NCBI GenBank assembly: GCA_001179505.1
Contig: CDMY01000515.1
Span: 1-50,181, forward strand
Source: Vitrella brassicaformis
Lineage: Eukaryota > Sar > Vitrellaceae
Direction of reading: 5' to 3'
DNA: 50,181 nucleotides
Shown here: positions 1 through 12,166 of the stretch, piece after piece
Position numbering within the stretch: the stretch's first letter is position 1
How the letters are laid out: each line of letters starts with the position of its first letter
Made by a program: the position numbers and the translations under genes
Notes under the pieces: generated by a model
What the model was told of the DNA's origin: nothing
Database searches by the model: none
Seen by the model: the letters and a program-made list of their open reading frames with translations, nothing else

Positions 1-1229
1 CAGTGGGGCCGACTCAGTGGGCAAAGGTACGGTGGTCGGGGTGATTGACACCGGTGTCGACTACACCCATCCGGACCTCAAGGACGCCATGTGGGTCAAT
101 CAGGCCGAGATCGCTGGCAATGGCATCGATGACGACAGTAGGGATGCAGGGAGGGAGGGAGGGAGGGAGGGAGGAAGGGACATCCACACACACGATCCGC
201 ATGCATTCCTGGGTCTGTATGTGTCTGTGTGCAGGTAACGGCTTTGTTGATGACATTCACGGCTGGGCCTGGTGCGACGGATCCGAGAACCCGCACATTG
301 GCGACGGCGATCCTATGGATGAGCATGGCCACGGCACACACTGTAGTGGAACGATAGCGGCGACTGCCAACAACCAGGAGGGCATCGCAGGCGTGGCATT
401 TGGCAGAACCAAGATCATGGCGCTCAAATTCCTCTGCGGCGAGGTAAGTCGAGTAGACATAGGGTCACGGAGCGCTCAAATCACATGTCTGTGTGCGCCT
501 GCATCAGGATGGTCGGGGTTACACTGCTGACTCGATCCACGCAATCAACTATGCCGTTGCCATGGGGGCCACGCTCACAAGCAACAGCTACAGAAGCTTC
601 GGCACATCCAGGGCGCGGGAAGAGGCCATCAGAAAGGCAGAGGAGGCCAACATGCTGTTCGTCGCCGCGGCTGGCAACGATGACCTCGACACTGACGTCG
701 TCATGCACTACCCCTCATCATCTGAGCTGGACAGCGTCATCAGCGTCGGCGCGGCGACTAAGGAAGGAGAGAAGGCGTGGTTCAGCAACTACGGCCTCGA
801 GAGCGTTGACGTGTTTGCGCCGGGGACGACAATCTTCTCGACCGTGCCCGGTGGCAAGTATGCGAAAATGCAGGGCACCAGCATGGCAACGCCATTCGTC
901 GCTGGTACGCATGCAAGCACTGAGGACTGCTGTGTGATACCCATTAGACGATCCACTCAATCGCTGCTTTGTCTGTGACTTCAGGTTTGGCTGCCCTTCT
1001 GTGGTCGACGGATCCGGCGCAGAGCTATCGCGACATCAAGCATCGCATTCTGTCGACTTCCGAGAAGATGGACTCGCTCGAGGGCCTGTGCGTCACGGGG
1101 GGCCAGGTCAACGCACTGAAGGCCGTCACGTGTGCCGATTGCAAATGGACCCCCACGGAGGAGCCGACGGCGGCTCCGACGGAAGCCCCCACGCAGGAGC
1201 CTACGACGGAGGAGCCGAGTACCCCGTAA
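1..1229 (+). CDS. Subtilisin-like serine protease, 5' end outside window
   Basis: Peptidase family S8 endopeptidase, probably secreted. Exons read 1-137, 235-443, 508-904 and 985-1229, all GT-AG, phases 1, 0, 1. The catalytic triad is complete: Asp in IDTGVDYTHPDL (codon at 47), His in HGHGTHCSG, Ser in GTSMATP, with the oxyanion Asn in AAAGND. The prodomain and signal peptide lie off the left edge; the duplicate at 27972-29851 shows what they should look like. The C-terminus runs into a Pro/Thr/Glu-rich tail with repeated EEPT/EAPT units and stops at TAA 1227-1229, so this copy lacks the membrane anchor of its duplicate. A GTAAGG overlapping the stop could be a donor to a further exon, but I see no convincing continuation. 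Family is certain; the 3' end is less so. Confidence 0.9.
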
Positions 1230-2177
1230 GGGCCCCCCACGGCTGGTTCGCTGACGAGAAGCTGCACTGACGGCCGGGGGGAAGACTGCCTGTCTGCCTG
1301 CCTGCCTGCTGTCTGTAACGGCGTATATGTATGTGTGTGTATGTCTGCGGCATGTTGGTGTACTGCACTGTCTGTGCTGTGCTGTGCTGTGCTGTGCTCT
1401 AGCTTAGTAAGTGAGAGTCGCGTGTAGGTAGTTCTTCGTTCGTTCGTTCATTCGCTGGTCGGCCGGCAGCGCCGCGCCAGTCACTGCCACTCACTGTCTC
1501 GCGCAGCCTAGTCGGCTGCATCTGCTCTTCGTTGTGTGTGGATGAAACAGCTCTCTCTCTCTCTCTGTGTCTCTCTCTCTGAATAGCTCTCATTGTGCAT
1601 ACACTCGTACGTTAGTGGTGTGTCATATCGGTGCTTTGTCAAGTCGTCGGTGCACCGAGCTCTGACTCGATCTGACGTGATGTGCCCTGCCTGAGTGCTT
1701 CGTTGTCTTTGTTTGTTTGTGCTGTGCTGTGATCTGATGATTCTTTGTTAATAGCAAGCAGGTGGCTGCACTCACTGCATCTGATGTGTGTCTGTGCGTG
1801 TGTGCGGTCAATGTGTGCATATCCATTCCATGACGGGCGGAAGGGGGGGGGGATGGGATGGGAGGGACAAGAGACAGACCCACGAGAGACACATGCCGTG
1901 CCGAGACAATCACGTCAAGTAAAAAACCTCATCATGATGGTATGACTGACACATGTGCCCAATTGTATGTTTGAGAACGAAATGTGCACAGCACGCGGCT
2001 CGCGACACCTATTGCCACAGCACACAAACATTCTCGCACAACTCAAATGCCATTCATTCATACTGCCATTCCTCCCCTCATTCGTAATTCAGTATCACGT
2101 GAAACGGACTTTTTCGCACGATAAAACAGACTTCTGAGCCCTTACAGGCCCGAATGATCCGAATGCGACGCATTTGC

Positions 2178-2233
2178 AGTGAAGTCCTTGTGCGAGACTC
2201 AAACGACGTGAGCACAAGGACAGGGACTTCACT
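2178..2233. repeat. Imperfect inverted repeat
   Basis: The 16-base arm 2178-2193 pairs with 2212-2221 plus 2226-2233; a 4-base insertion interrupts the right arm. Function unknown. It lies 200 bases upstream of a second, perfect inverted repeat. Confidence 0.6.
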
Positions 2234-2434
2234 GACAGGGCGTCACGTCTGTGTGCCTGCATGTCAGTCAAGCAATGAATTGATTCAATTCATTCATCAA
2301 GTGAATCACTGCATCACTACAGCTTGGGAGAGCCGTGATCCTGGCCTGACTGGCCACGAGGTGGCCGGCCATGGGTGTCTCACATCACCCATACGTGGTC
2401 GCCATAGCCGGCCACCCTATAGAGAAGCACTCAC

Positions 2435-2488
2435 CACCTCTCTCGTCGGTTTGTCCACCGACGAGTTTGTCCACCGACGAGAGAGGTG
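2435..2488. repeat. Perfect 16-bp inverted repeat with 22-base loop
   Basis: Bases 2435-2450 are the exact reverse complement of 2473-2488 (CACCTCTCTCGTCGGT arm). The loop contains a second copy of the TTTGTCCACCGACGAG unit, so a direct repeat is embedded in the hairpin. This could be part of a MITE or a transcribed hairpin. Confidence 0.7.
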
Positions 2489-3081
2489 TACGTATACATG
2501 TATTTGTACGAATGTGTACCCTCTTGTACCGAGCGGGATGCAGATCGATGAAGGGTTCGTTCGTTCGTTCGTTCGTAACCTCACGGGGACATTGCCCCCG
2601 GCCGCCCGAAGGGGTACGCAAGGATGAAGCAGCTTCTTCCATTCGAGTGCGAGCTAAACGTGGCGAGCTAAGAGAGCAGAGGAGGGAGGAAAGGAGCACC
2701 TCAGCGAGCAATCCGCGAGGGTTTGAGCCTCGTCACAGACACGGAGCCGGTTTCGCCACTGACGACAGTCTGCGGCACTCATAAGGTAGGTGATGCAAGG
2801 ACGGGAGCGGAGCAGAAAGGGAGACGAGAGACGCCTTGCGTGCCGTGTGTTGGTTGCTTCAGTGATGGATCTGGTCGCTGAACAGCTGCTCACCTGAGGG
2901 CCTTTCGGTCGCTGCCTGGATCTACACTGCTGACTCTGCCCTGCCCCCTCACCCCAGTGTCCCACAGTCTGCCTCTCTGTTGACTGCCTGACTGCCTGAC
3001 TGTCTGCCTACCTGTCTGCCTGCCTGCGTGCCTGCGACACAAGCAAGACGGCCGGCCGCATCAGGTTTTCCCGTCTGAGCT

Positions 3082-4696
3082 ATGGCGTGTTCGTCTCTGC
3101 TGAGTGAGGCGGACCTCCAGCGGTTCCGCACGCAGCCATGCCGTCGCAACAAGACCAGGGACGGGTGTGGCTACGGTGACAGAAGATGCCAATTCAGCCA
3201 TAACACATTCTGGGTCGGCAGGCAGGCCACACTATGGCGGGCATCATCGCAGGCAGGACAGTTTGTACGTGTGAGTCTGTCTGTCTGTTTGTGTCCAATA
3301 GGTTCGACGCTGTCCGTTTTACTCGTCCGATCCGAAGTGTCTCAGATACCTGCCTCTCAAATGCAGCGCGGTGAGAACGACATACACACACACACACACA
3401 CAGAGACAGAGAGAGAGAGAGAGGCGTCCTTAATCGAATGTGTGTGTGTGCGTGTGTGTGTGTGACAGGTTGAGTTGATGGAGGGTGATTCGGTGAGGAA
3501 CTTCTGCAAGCGCGGCGGCAGCTGCCCATACGCACACTCGAGGGAAGAGATCAACTACCACCCACTTTACTACAAAACGTACCCACACACCGACGCGGAG
3601 CACTCAGAGAGTCTCAGAATGCCTTTATATGGATGGCGTGTTGCAAACTTGCTTGCCTGGGTGTGTGCAGTGAGGTATGTGAGGCCAACCAGAGCAGCGA
3701 GTGCAAGGAGTACTACTGCCCGTTCGTCCACGGCCTGGCCGAGCAGCGCACACCAGAGGTCTGCAAAATCGCGGGCTTCGGCCCGGACGGCAACGGCCTC
3801 CCACCCACAGTCAAACGCGCCAATGTTGTATTCGTCAACAAAGCTGGCGAGTAAGCTTGTGAGGCGCCATGGTATGGACAACCAAACAACTGTGTGTCTG
3901 GTGTGACCATAGCCCATTTCCTGCGGTGGAGTCGCCGCCCTCTCGCCGCCGTGTCAACCTCCACAAGCCCACAGGACAGCCTCAAGACAGTGCGCCACCG
4001 ACACCATGCGAGCTGCCCAGACCCGCCATCGGCACCGTCACTGCAAGTGCGGCTGGCTGCACACACAGAGAGATGTCGCACGCAGCCATGCGTCCGTGTG
4101 TTTGGCTGTGCGCTCAGATATGCACCCGTTTTCGCACCAGGAGGGTTGTCAGTCTGCGTTGCTGCTGCTGAGTTGCGGCGACCAGGTGTCGGTGACGCAC
4201 ACGGACAGCCGCGGCAGCAAGGGCTGGATGTACGGCACCTGCATCAAGGGCGCCCACGCCGGACACGCCGGATGGTTCCCATGCGCCATCGTCACCTTCG
4301 ACAACCACAGCAGCGACGAGCAGCACCAGCAGCACCACAGCAGCGGCAGCAGCTCCCGCACACACCATGTGCCGCCCTCTCCCTCACTGCCTACGTCGAC
4401 CGAAGAATTCTCTTCTTGCCAGATCCCCCCAGACACAGACACACATATGGACTCTCCACCAGATCGATCACTGTCTATGCGTCCGTCCGTGGTTGTATGT
4501 GCAGAGCGGCGACACACCGACGGACACGCCCAAGGCTTCTGGTGCCGTCGCTTCACACACGGGTCTGCAGGTGCACCACCACGACAGTCATCGTGCGGAG
4601 GAGACGTGGCAGGTGGGGAGTCGATACCTCGCCAGCAGACTGCAGATGATGCGGCCGCGCGAGTGGCCACACGTCCTCACCAACGGCAGCCAGTGA
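3082..4696 (+). CDS. CCCH zinc-finger protein with SH3-like domain
   Basis: Predicted RNA-binding protein. Firm exons are 3082-3213, 3302-3370, 3469-3578 and 3671-3850, continuing at 3913 to about 4095, about 4173 onward, and a last exon from 4503 to TGA 4694-4696. Three Cys/His clusters are visible: PCRRNKTRDGCGYGDRRC then QFSH in exon 1, NFCKRGGSCPYAH in exon 3, and VCEANQSSECKEYYCPFVH in exon 4, linked by a RRCPFYSSDPKCLRYLPL segment that I associate with alveolate CCCH proteins. Exon 6 encodes an SH3-like module (GDQVSVT then GWMYGTCIKG then GWFPCAIV). The last exon ends YLASRLQMMRPREWP. The junction between exon 6 and the last exon is unresolved. The zinc fingers are certain, the SH3 call is good, and exact 3' splicing is moderate. 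Confidence 0.8.
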
Positions 4697-7600
4697 TTCG
4701 TCGTTCGTCGATCGTGTGTGTGTGTGTGTGTAAGTGTGTGTGTCGTGGGCGTTGGTATATGGAAGCGAGAGTGACTGAGTAACTAACTGGGAGAGAGGGG
4801 GGATTCTCTCTTCTCGGTGTATGTCGTCTGTCTGTCTTCGCTAACACACAAAGTCTTCAAGTCAGCAGTTGTGCTGATTGATTGACGTGTCTGTCTCTGT
4901 AGCGGCCTGTATGTAGCGAGCGACAGGTAGTCTGGCTGAAAGTGGTTAACCTGTGGTTAACTGACTGACTGACACGGGGCGAGGCGAGATGAGGGCATTC
5001 GTAGACAGCGGGGCGGCTGCTGCGAGAAGGCATCACACAGAGAGACACAGACAGGTAGGCAGGTAGCACGCACACCACACCCACACAGGTAGTCACGTAT
5101 CAGGGAGGGAGGGATGGACCATCATCCCATTTTTGTCCAACCAGCCAACCATTCATAGCGCCTGTGCCCTCTCGCCGAATCGCTCGCTCGTCGGTCTCGT
5201 AGATTGATTAAGGGAGAGAAGGAGTGAGGGAGGGGGGAACGGCTGTAGGTTCCCCCCTCTCCCCCGCCGTAGCCTCCTCCTCCCTACCCACTTGCTGTCT
5301 GTAGGTAGGCAACTAGATATTTGTGCGTACAGCCATCCATCCATCCAGCCATCCCTCGCCAGCCACACCATGTTTGATGCGTGTATGCGATTCATTCATG
5401 TGTGGTGCGTTCGTGTGCATGTGCATGTGCATGTGATGTGCATGGGTCTCTACATACATACGACATTCATTGCGTACATCCGTACATACGTACGACATTC
5501 ATCCACTCACTCATTCTTCCATACCAACTTGCTCCGTCTGTCTTGTCGCTGCTGCTGCTGCTGCTTTTTCTGACTAATTCACGTCCGTACGGCAGGTACC
5601 AACACACACACAGGTCTGTGTCACTGTGTGCGGTGTTGGGTGGGTGTAAGGTTTTGTTTTTCCTCCCTCCCTCCCTCCCTCTCTGTGTCCACCCCGTCAG
5701 CCCAGTTGCCCTCGCCGTGACGCCCCGTTATTGCACGATCCATCCCCTTATTGTGTATGCAGTGGTTTACATACCAGTGAGAGCAGTAGCTACGTTTTCA
5801 TGCGTGTGGATGAGTGAGTGATTGAGTGTGTGTATCCCTCCCTGCTTAATCGAGCAGACGCGTATCGCTTTCCAGACAGACAGACAGAGATGGAAGGACA
5901 GACAGAAAGACAGGTGTGTGGTTGTGTATGCAGGGCTACGACCTCTAGGCATGGCTGGCTTGCTTGGTTTGGCTTGGCTAGTCTCTCTCTCCCTGCCTGG
6001 CTGCCCGTCGTCTCTTTCCCATTGTTTGTGTGGATGTGGCTTGGCCGTTCTCTCTCTGTATGGCTTGGATTAACGTGTGGCCGGTTGTCATCCTCTCTGT
6101 GCCTTGCTATCTTGCTATCTTGCTATCTTGCTTGCTATCACTGCTTGTGAGTGGCTTTCTCGGCTCTAGGCTTATACGGATATATAGGCGATCGTCTGCT
6201 CGTCAGTCAGTCATACATGCATACGGGCATATGTGCGGGCTGCTGCTGACACGCATAGAAGTAAGTGGTGACCGTCCTGAAAACTAAGTAAGCCACTAGC
6301 TTCGTTGCCTGCTTAGTGTGTGGACGTAACTAGCTCTGTGGGGGGATGTGTGTGCGGCTGTGTGTGCGCCTGTGTGGGTGGGTGTCCGAGTCGACTGGCT
6401 CCCTGCTAGTTCGATCAGTCCCCACCAGCTGTGCGAATGGATGGATGGATGGATGTGTATGCGGCCGTGTGTCTCCGCGAACCTCTCTTCTGTAAGGTGC
6501 CCGAGTCTCCGGATGTCGGTGTGACTTTGTGTGTGTGCGGGTGGGTGCGGGGGCGTCCTCTGTTTAAGAGGAGAGTCTACAGCCATTCCATTGCACTCGT
6601 TGCACTACATTGCATTCCATTGCATTGCGTTCCATTACACGGGCGCTGAGAGAGACGCTTGCGCACCCCGCTTAAGGCCTTTTTTCCAGAGCGCTCGTGA
6701 GCGACCCAGACAGACAGACAGACAGTAGAATAATCGTCGCTCACGAGTGCTCGCCACTCACCCATGCGTCCACTCACTCATGGTTGTTTAACCAGAGAGA
6801 GAGAGAGAGAGAGAAGAAGGCGGACCGATTAGAGGGTCCATCTGACTGGCTAATGAATGAATGAATGGATGGGCGGGTGGGTGGGTGGGTGCACTGCACG
6901 GACCACACACACTTTGCTGTGCGGCAGATGCAACCAGCAACCTACCTACCTACCTACCTGCTGGCAAGAGGAAGGAGAGGGAGCGTACTCGCAACACTCA
7001 CTGGTTGGTATACACATGCAGACAGACAGACAGAGCGTATGGCCGCCTGCCTGCAGTGTTGTTTGCAACGGGTGGGCCGGATGGCTCTCCCTGCTGGTGC
7101 TTAACGTACGTCTCATTGTACGTCTCATTTTTAATCCCTCGAGCGAGGGAGCGAGGGAGCAACCGTAGTGTTCGCGAGAGACCCCCGCCTCCCGTCTGCG
7201 CGTCCCATCTCTGTGTCCCCACGTCCCTCTCCCCCACGCAATCTCTCCCCATCCCTCCCTCCCTCCCTCCCTCCTGCTTTTTTCTCTCTCTCTGCTGCTC
7301 CGTGATGCGTGTGTGCGTATGTGTGCCGATGTGTGTGCCTGGATCCAGCCATTCATTCATTCATCCATTCATTCATTCATTCATTAGTAAGACGTACGGA
7401 CATACACACTTCCCTACCTATCCACTTACCTACCTACTTGCCTCATTGTACACTTACATACAGCCATACTCCAGTTGTGTCCTTCCTCTGCTTCCTCTGC
7501 CTGAGTGGTGTGTGTGTGGTGTGTGTGTGTGTGTTGTGTGTGTGGTGTGGTGTGCGCGGTGTGGTGTGTGATGCATGAAATGCATGCGTGTGCAATTTTC

Positions 7601-9155
7601 TATGTTCCCGACCAAAACGAGAATCGACCGACAGCTGACCAATCGCGACGTCTGTTGTGTGAGTGCGCGACTGACTGGCGTGGTCAAGAAGGAAGTATCT
7701 CCGTGTTTACCGTCCTCCTCCCTCTGTGGATGTGTGTGCATGAGTGCCTCCTTCTCTGTCTGCCTGTCCCGTCCCCTAATTGACTCATTCCCCCCCCTCT
7801 CTCTCCCTGCCTCCCTGCCTGACGCACCCGTGTGTGACTACCCCTACTTGATGAATGGATGCTTATTTACGTACCAACCGACCTACCGACCCTTCATGTG
7901 TCCATGTGTCCATGCCATGTATGTGTGTGAGGAATGAGTGTCGCGATTGATTCTCTGTGTGTGTGCGTGAGCGTCATCCGAACGTGCTGCCTTCCGTCGT
8001 CCGTGTGTCTGTCTGTCTGCCTTGGTTTGTGCGTGTCTGTCTGTCGTTATGTCGTCGCTCTATACACATACACACATAACGATGAATACTCATATATACA
8101 TACGCAATCCTGTTCCTATGCCTTTCTCGTCCGTCCATTTCACGTGTCCCCTTTCCTTGCCCACAGGGGAGGCGGCATGCCGGGGGTGTTGTATGTGGCG
8201 TACATCGCTAGATTTTGATAATCTGGATAATCTGGAAGGAGAAAGGCAGCGAGTGGGGCAGCCCGCCTGCCTTCTTGCCTGCCTGCTGCGTGTGGCTTCA
8301 TATTTGTGTGGTGGGTGGTGTGCCTCTCTACCTGGCTGGTTAACGGGGGGGGTTTGTATGGGAGGAAAGGGTGCAGTGCGTGGCGTATTTATCTTTCTCT
8401 ATGCCGGCATCATGTGCGTGTGTCGTCTGCCGCGTCTGCCGGCACGTACATACATTCATTCATCATAACCTTCTCTGCTGTCTGCGTTGATAGACGAGAG
8501 ATGGACCGACCTCTTATGTCTGTGAAGCCAAGCCACCCACCCTTCACGCGAAGGCCTGGATAAGTTTCCACGCGCCCAACGTCGACTTTGAATGGCGTGC
8601 CGGCCACGTCGACTGAAAGTTTGGGGTTTCTATCAAACCCAGAACCCGGATGAAATGGGCTGTTCTGGGCGGATTCCTTTGCATGTGAAGCGACAGAATG
8701 CACTCAACCAATAGGCCGACTGTGTCATTGACCCATTCATTAAATCACTCATGGGGCATCCGCACCATGAGTCCATGTGAGGCATGCAGCTGTCTTGCCG
8801 GCCGGCTGTCATTCACTCAACACACACACCCACACCCACACTCACACTCATTCGACAAACACATCAGGGCAGGATGATGACATACACACGCAGCGAGTCA
8901 CAGTCGCGTACTCATTACAGTCAGTCCAGCCACCGCACACACACTAACTTTGACGAAGAAACACACACACATACACACACAGGGGCACCAGCATTGTGCC
9001 GGCAGATTAGCTGCACTCAGGCGTGGAGGCAAGGAAGCACACAGACAGACAGGCAGACAGACAGACGAGGGCGCAGAGAGGACGGCACAAATAAATGGAA
9101 GGCTATATCAGTGCAGCACAGAGGGAAAAGCACATCTCCCTCCCAGCGTCCCTGA
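4697..9155. other. 4.4-kb gene-free, microsatellite-rich tract
   Basis: No reading frame here looks like protein; the open frames are translated TG, CT, CCTC, GGAT and ACAG repeats. From 4697 to about 8700 the plus strand is TG/CT-rich, the polarity seen in introns and 3' flanks of plus-strand genes. From about 8800 to 9155 it flips to CA-rich, matching the 3' flank of the minus-strand TLDc gene. The switch marks a convergent boundary. A long 3' UTR or non-coding RNA on the plus strand is possible but unproven. Confidence 0.5.
7507..7570. repeat. TG/GTGTGG microsatellite
   Basis: Nearly pure alternating TG with interspersed GTGG units over about 60 bases inside the gene-free tract; one of the longest such runs in the window. 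Confidence 0.8.
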
Positions 9156-10020
9156 CTACTGCACCACACTCAGCACTTCTATCTCGTCAGCTATGAACTC
9201 CTGCGACCCGCCCAACACAGCATCGCCATCACCATCCCTCTCTCCCGTGTAGTCCTCAGGCACATCCTCACTGTCGGTCCACTGATAGCAGCTGCGGATG
9301 TCGGCAGCAGGCGGGCCATCGACAGTGCCGCTGTCACCCAACGACAGAAGCCCACCGATGTACACATTCCCACCCTCCACATTCCCCTTCCTCCCCGCCA
9401 CCTCCACCCACTGCCTATATTCTGGTATCTCGATCTTGGTCGGTTGGGGGAAGTGGCCGGCCAGTGAGAACCACCACACATCACTGTCGTAGAAGTTGCT
9501 GCCAGTCGGGTCGTCGGGCTCCTTTATGCCGGCACTGATGAAGGCGCCGAACACATACTGGTCCTTCTTGATCACAAAGACGAGAGGCTTTGCGTCGCCC
9601 ACATTGTCCAGCAGGTCGCCATAGGCAGTGCCGTGTACAGACGTCCTACACACACACACACACACAGACACATAGACGGAATGTGCCCATTGGCTGTCAC
9701 ATCATCCCTGTTGGCATGATGTGTGTCTACCGGTAGAGTGAGGTGAGTGGTGTGGTGTCATTGCCCCCCAGCAGGCCGACCAGCGCCTCATACTCTGACG
9801 CAGACAGCGACGTGTTGGCAGGAGGGGACACCTGCAGGCCGCGCAAAGGTACCTGAACACATCAAAGACAGCCATGGACACCAGAGCATTAGATGAGTGG
9901 GTGAATAGGTCACGGTGTGTGTGTGTAACATACCTGTTGTGCGGGTGTTGCCTCTGTGCCAACACAAATCCCCACCACACACAGAATCATCATGATAACA
10001 GCACTCCGCCAAGCAGCCAT
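9156..10020 (-). CDS. Secreted TLDc-domain protein (copy 1)
   Basis: Three exons on the minus strand: 9934-10020, 9731-9852 and 9156-9645, 699 nt including stop, 232 residues. Exon 1 is a signal peptide (start MAAWRSAVIMMILCVVG, then GTEATPAQQ). The rest is a TLDc-like domain: SEYEALVGLLGG, then GTAYGDLLDNV, then the family hallmark YVFGAFISAG, SDVWWFSLAGHFPQPTKIE, and a closing GGSQEFIADEIEVLSV. TLDc proteins usually act inside the cell (oxidation resistance, V-ATPase regulation), so a secreted form is odd. The paralogue at 25230-26154 has the same exon structure and splice phases. It is divergent from the membrane-protein gene on its right. Role unknown; the fold assignment is good. Confidence 0.85.
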
Positions 10021-10259
10021 CACGTGAATGGGAGCAGAGAGAGAAGGGGACAGAGAGCCTTGTTGGTCAGAGGGAGGACGAGGCGGACAGACGAGAGATG
10101 AGGTGAGAGGGACGAGGAAACTGACAGATTGCCTCTCGTCGGCTGATAGATCTCACCGGGTGCGACAATGAGAGCACTGGATCCCGATTGCCAAACGTGG
10201 CACAGGAACACAAAGGGGGGAAACTCTCCCTCTCTCTCCCCGTCTGAGCTCGCAGGAAA
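10021..10259. promoter_or_regulatory. Intergenic space between divergent genes
   Basis: About 240 bases (up to 690 if the later start of the right-hand gene is used) separate the TLDc gene (-) from the membrane-protein gene (+). Both must be transcribed from here. No core motif is recognised. Confidence 0.4.
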
Positions 10260-12166
10260 GTGAATGGTTTTCAGGAAGAGAGGTGCCCTAAAGCGTCTCA
10301 CGGCCTACCGTCCTTCTCCTTGTGTGACGGACCGGAAGTCCCGGCCCTGAGGGGCAGGTGCTATCGATCTCCCGATCTCATCCATCTCCAGATGAGGCCT
10401 CCAGATCAGGCCAGTTTCACGCCCTTTCGGCAACCTCCAGCACCCTCCCGCTCCTTCGGCGATATCGATGCCGTTCTCGCACAGTGGATAGCCGTGCCGT
10501 CGAGATCTGTGGTTGATTTGCTCGACTTGGCCTCTCCTGCAGCAGCAACAGCCAGAAGGAGTACCGAGTGCTTGCTCCCCTCGGACGCTGTCGGCGAGAT
10601 TCCCGCCGCCAGCCGCAGTGACCGACACCAAGATTCCAGCCCCTCTCTGTCTTCCTGTGGTCATGGCGGTGCGAAGGAGGCCACGGGCGGTTCTCCTGGA
10701 AAGTACCTGGCGATGGATCTAGGCGTGTGGGGGATGCCGGAGCGCTATCGACTGAGGTTCTACCTTCCCGACACGCCGGAGAAGCTGTTCTTCTGGTGGA
10801 GGATACTTTGTAAGTGCGTGGGGAAGCTCCTGTCCTACTTACACATGTGTGCTGGTCTTGGTGTATTGATGCAGACTGTGCGGGTATGTGGATGGTCTGC
10901 CTCCGCGTGAGCTGTTTTGTCCTACTGCCCGACGTCAAATGGGCTCGCTATCTCATCTTAAGTGGCATTGGTGAGCGGAACGAGCACATGTCCACGTGCG
11001 AGAAGCACTGGGTTGCCCTCCACTCATTCCTTCTCTGCTTGGTTGGTGTTTGTTTATTTGTTTGCGCGTTTTGCAGTCGGTCACATTCTACAGGCTCTTG
11101 TGAACCCTCTGTTCATCTACGGAACGTACCTGAACATCGCTGTGCAGGGGGCGGTGTGCACTTATGGCATCCTTATATTGGGGGTCACCCTGCTATACGC
11201 ACGTAGGTCCAATGAATGAGCCGGCTAAGAATCGGTCTCTCCCTCCATGTATGTATGTATGTGTGTATGTATGTGTGTATGTGGGTGTAGCGTTCGGATA
11301 TTCGGCAACTCTACTGCTTGTGAGTGCGGAAACTGCCCTCTGCGCTGCCTGGTTTGCTCTAATTGCGCAGCCGCGGCTCTTTGGAGACGAGGAGATGGTC
11401 AAGAGGATGAGCGGCTTCCCTGTGCCCGGGCTCTTCACGCTGCCGGCCACATACAGCCTGGTGTCTGTCCCTCCCACACGCCTGCTGTCGGCTTCTGAGC
11501 ACACGTGGGCGGATCAGAACGGGGTATTCTCTCTGGTGCGCAAGTATGTGCCCTGCACGAGGTCGATCGACGAGTTGGACTTCTGCCGACTGCTCAAGTA
11601 CGTGGCCTACCTGGGGACAGCCTTGGACTACTTGTCCGATCTAGGTGCGATAAGTGGGTGGGTGGTTGTGTGGGAGCATGTAGTCGCTTACTCACCTACT
11701 GTTTTGTTGGTGCTGCTGTTTGTTGCTCATGTATGCAGCCGTTGGGATGGGCATGGTGTCGCATGGTAATGCCCTCTGGCCCGGAGTCACCATTCTGATT
11801 CTCCGCCAAGTGGACACCATGAGCGCAGCCATTTCTTACGGCATCCGCACCAGGGCGACGCTGCGGCAGCACGTGTACATGTTCGCGGCGTCCCTGTTCG
11901 AGGTGCCCATCCTGGTTCTGACCATCTTGTATGGGGCTCGGTCGACCGACACAGTGACGATGGTGATTTCCATCATGGCCACATCCACCACAATAGTCAT
12001 CAAGGGACTCGCCACGCTCCATACCATCATGGTGCAGCGGCTGCGAGCCAAGACTGGCCCGGGTGGGAAGCCGAGCATGACGCCGCGCACCATGAGCACC
12101 GAATGGCCCACTGAGGCTGGATGCAGTGATGGATGCATGGATGTGGAAGTGGGGAGGGGAAATTAA
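10260..12166 (+). CDS. Multi-pass membrane protein, family not recognised
   Basis: Five exons: up to 10809, 10875-10970, 11077-11202, 11291-11644 and 11739-12166 (TAA). All junctions are GT-AG and keep frame. Hydrophobic spans are visible in exon 2 (MWMVCLRVSCFVLL), exon 3 (VQGAVCTYGILILGVTLLY), exon 4 (YSATLLLVSAETALCAAW and LKYVAYLGTALDYL) and exon 5 (MFAASLFEVPILVLTILYG and TMVISIMATSTTIVI), so about seven to eight membrane segments. A soluble stretch of about 70 residues with the ERYRLRFYLPD and FSLVRKYVPC motifs breaks them up. The start is uncertain: ATG 10260 gives a low-complexity N-terminus of about 150 residues, while ATG 10713 (MDLGVWGMPERYRL) gives a compact protein. I know no family with this pattern, so no function is proposed. 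Confidence 0.7.

Larger units (their letters stand above)
1230..3081. other. Intergenic, simple-repeat rich; shared subtilase 3' flank
   Basis: No supportable gene. Bases 1230 to about 2000 are the 3' flank of the subtilase and align, with small indels, to the flank of the duplicate gene (29852 to about 30665), including the GTTC repeats near 1435-1450 and a GC-rich block near 1457-1530. TG, CT and CTGT runs dominate. From about 2150 to 2500 there is a cluster of inverted repeats. Confidence 0.6.

Noticed and set aside
8565-8625. GTCGACT-flanked repeat near 8580-8620 as an attachment or terminal repeat
   Set aside because: The shared word is only six to seven bases and self-complementary; no larger symmetry surrounds it.
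4857-8703. Many 60-150 residue open frames on both strands
   Set aside because: They translate microsatellites (Cys-Val, Thr-His, Ser-Leu runs) and have no domain, no consistent splice structure and no strand preference.
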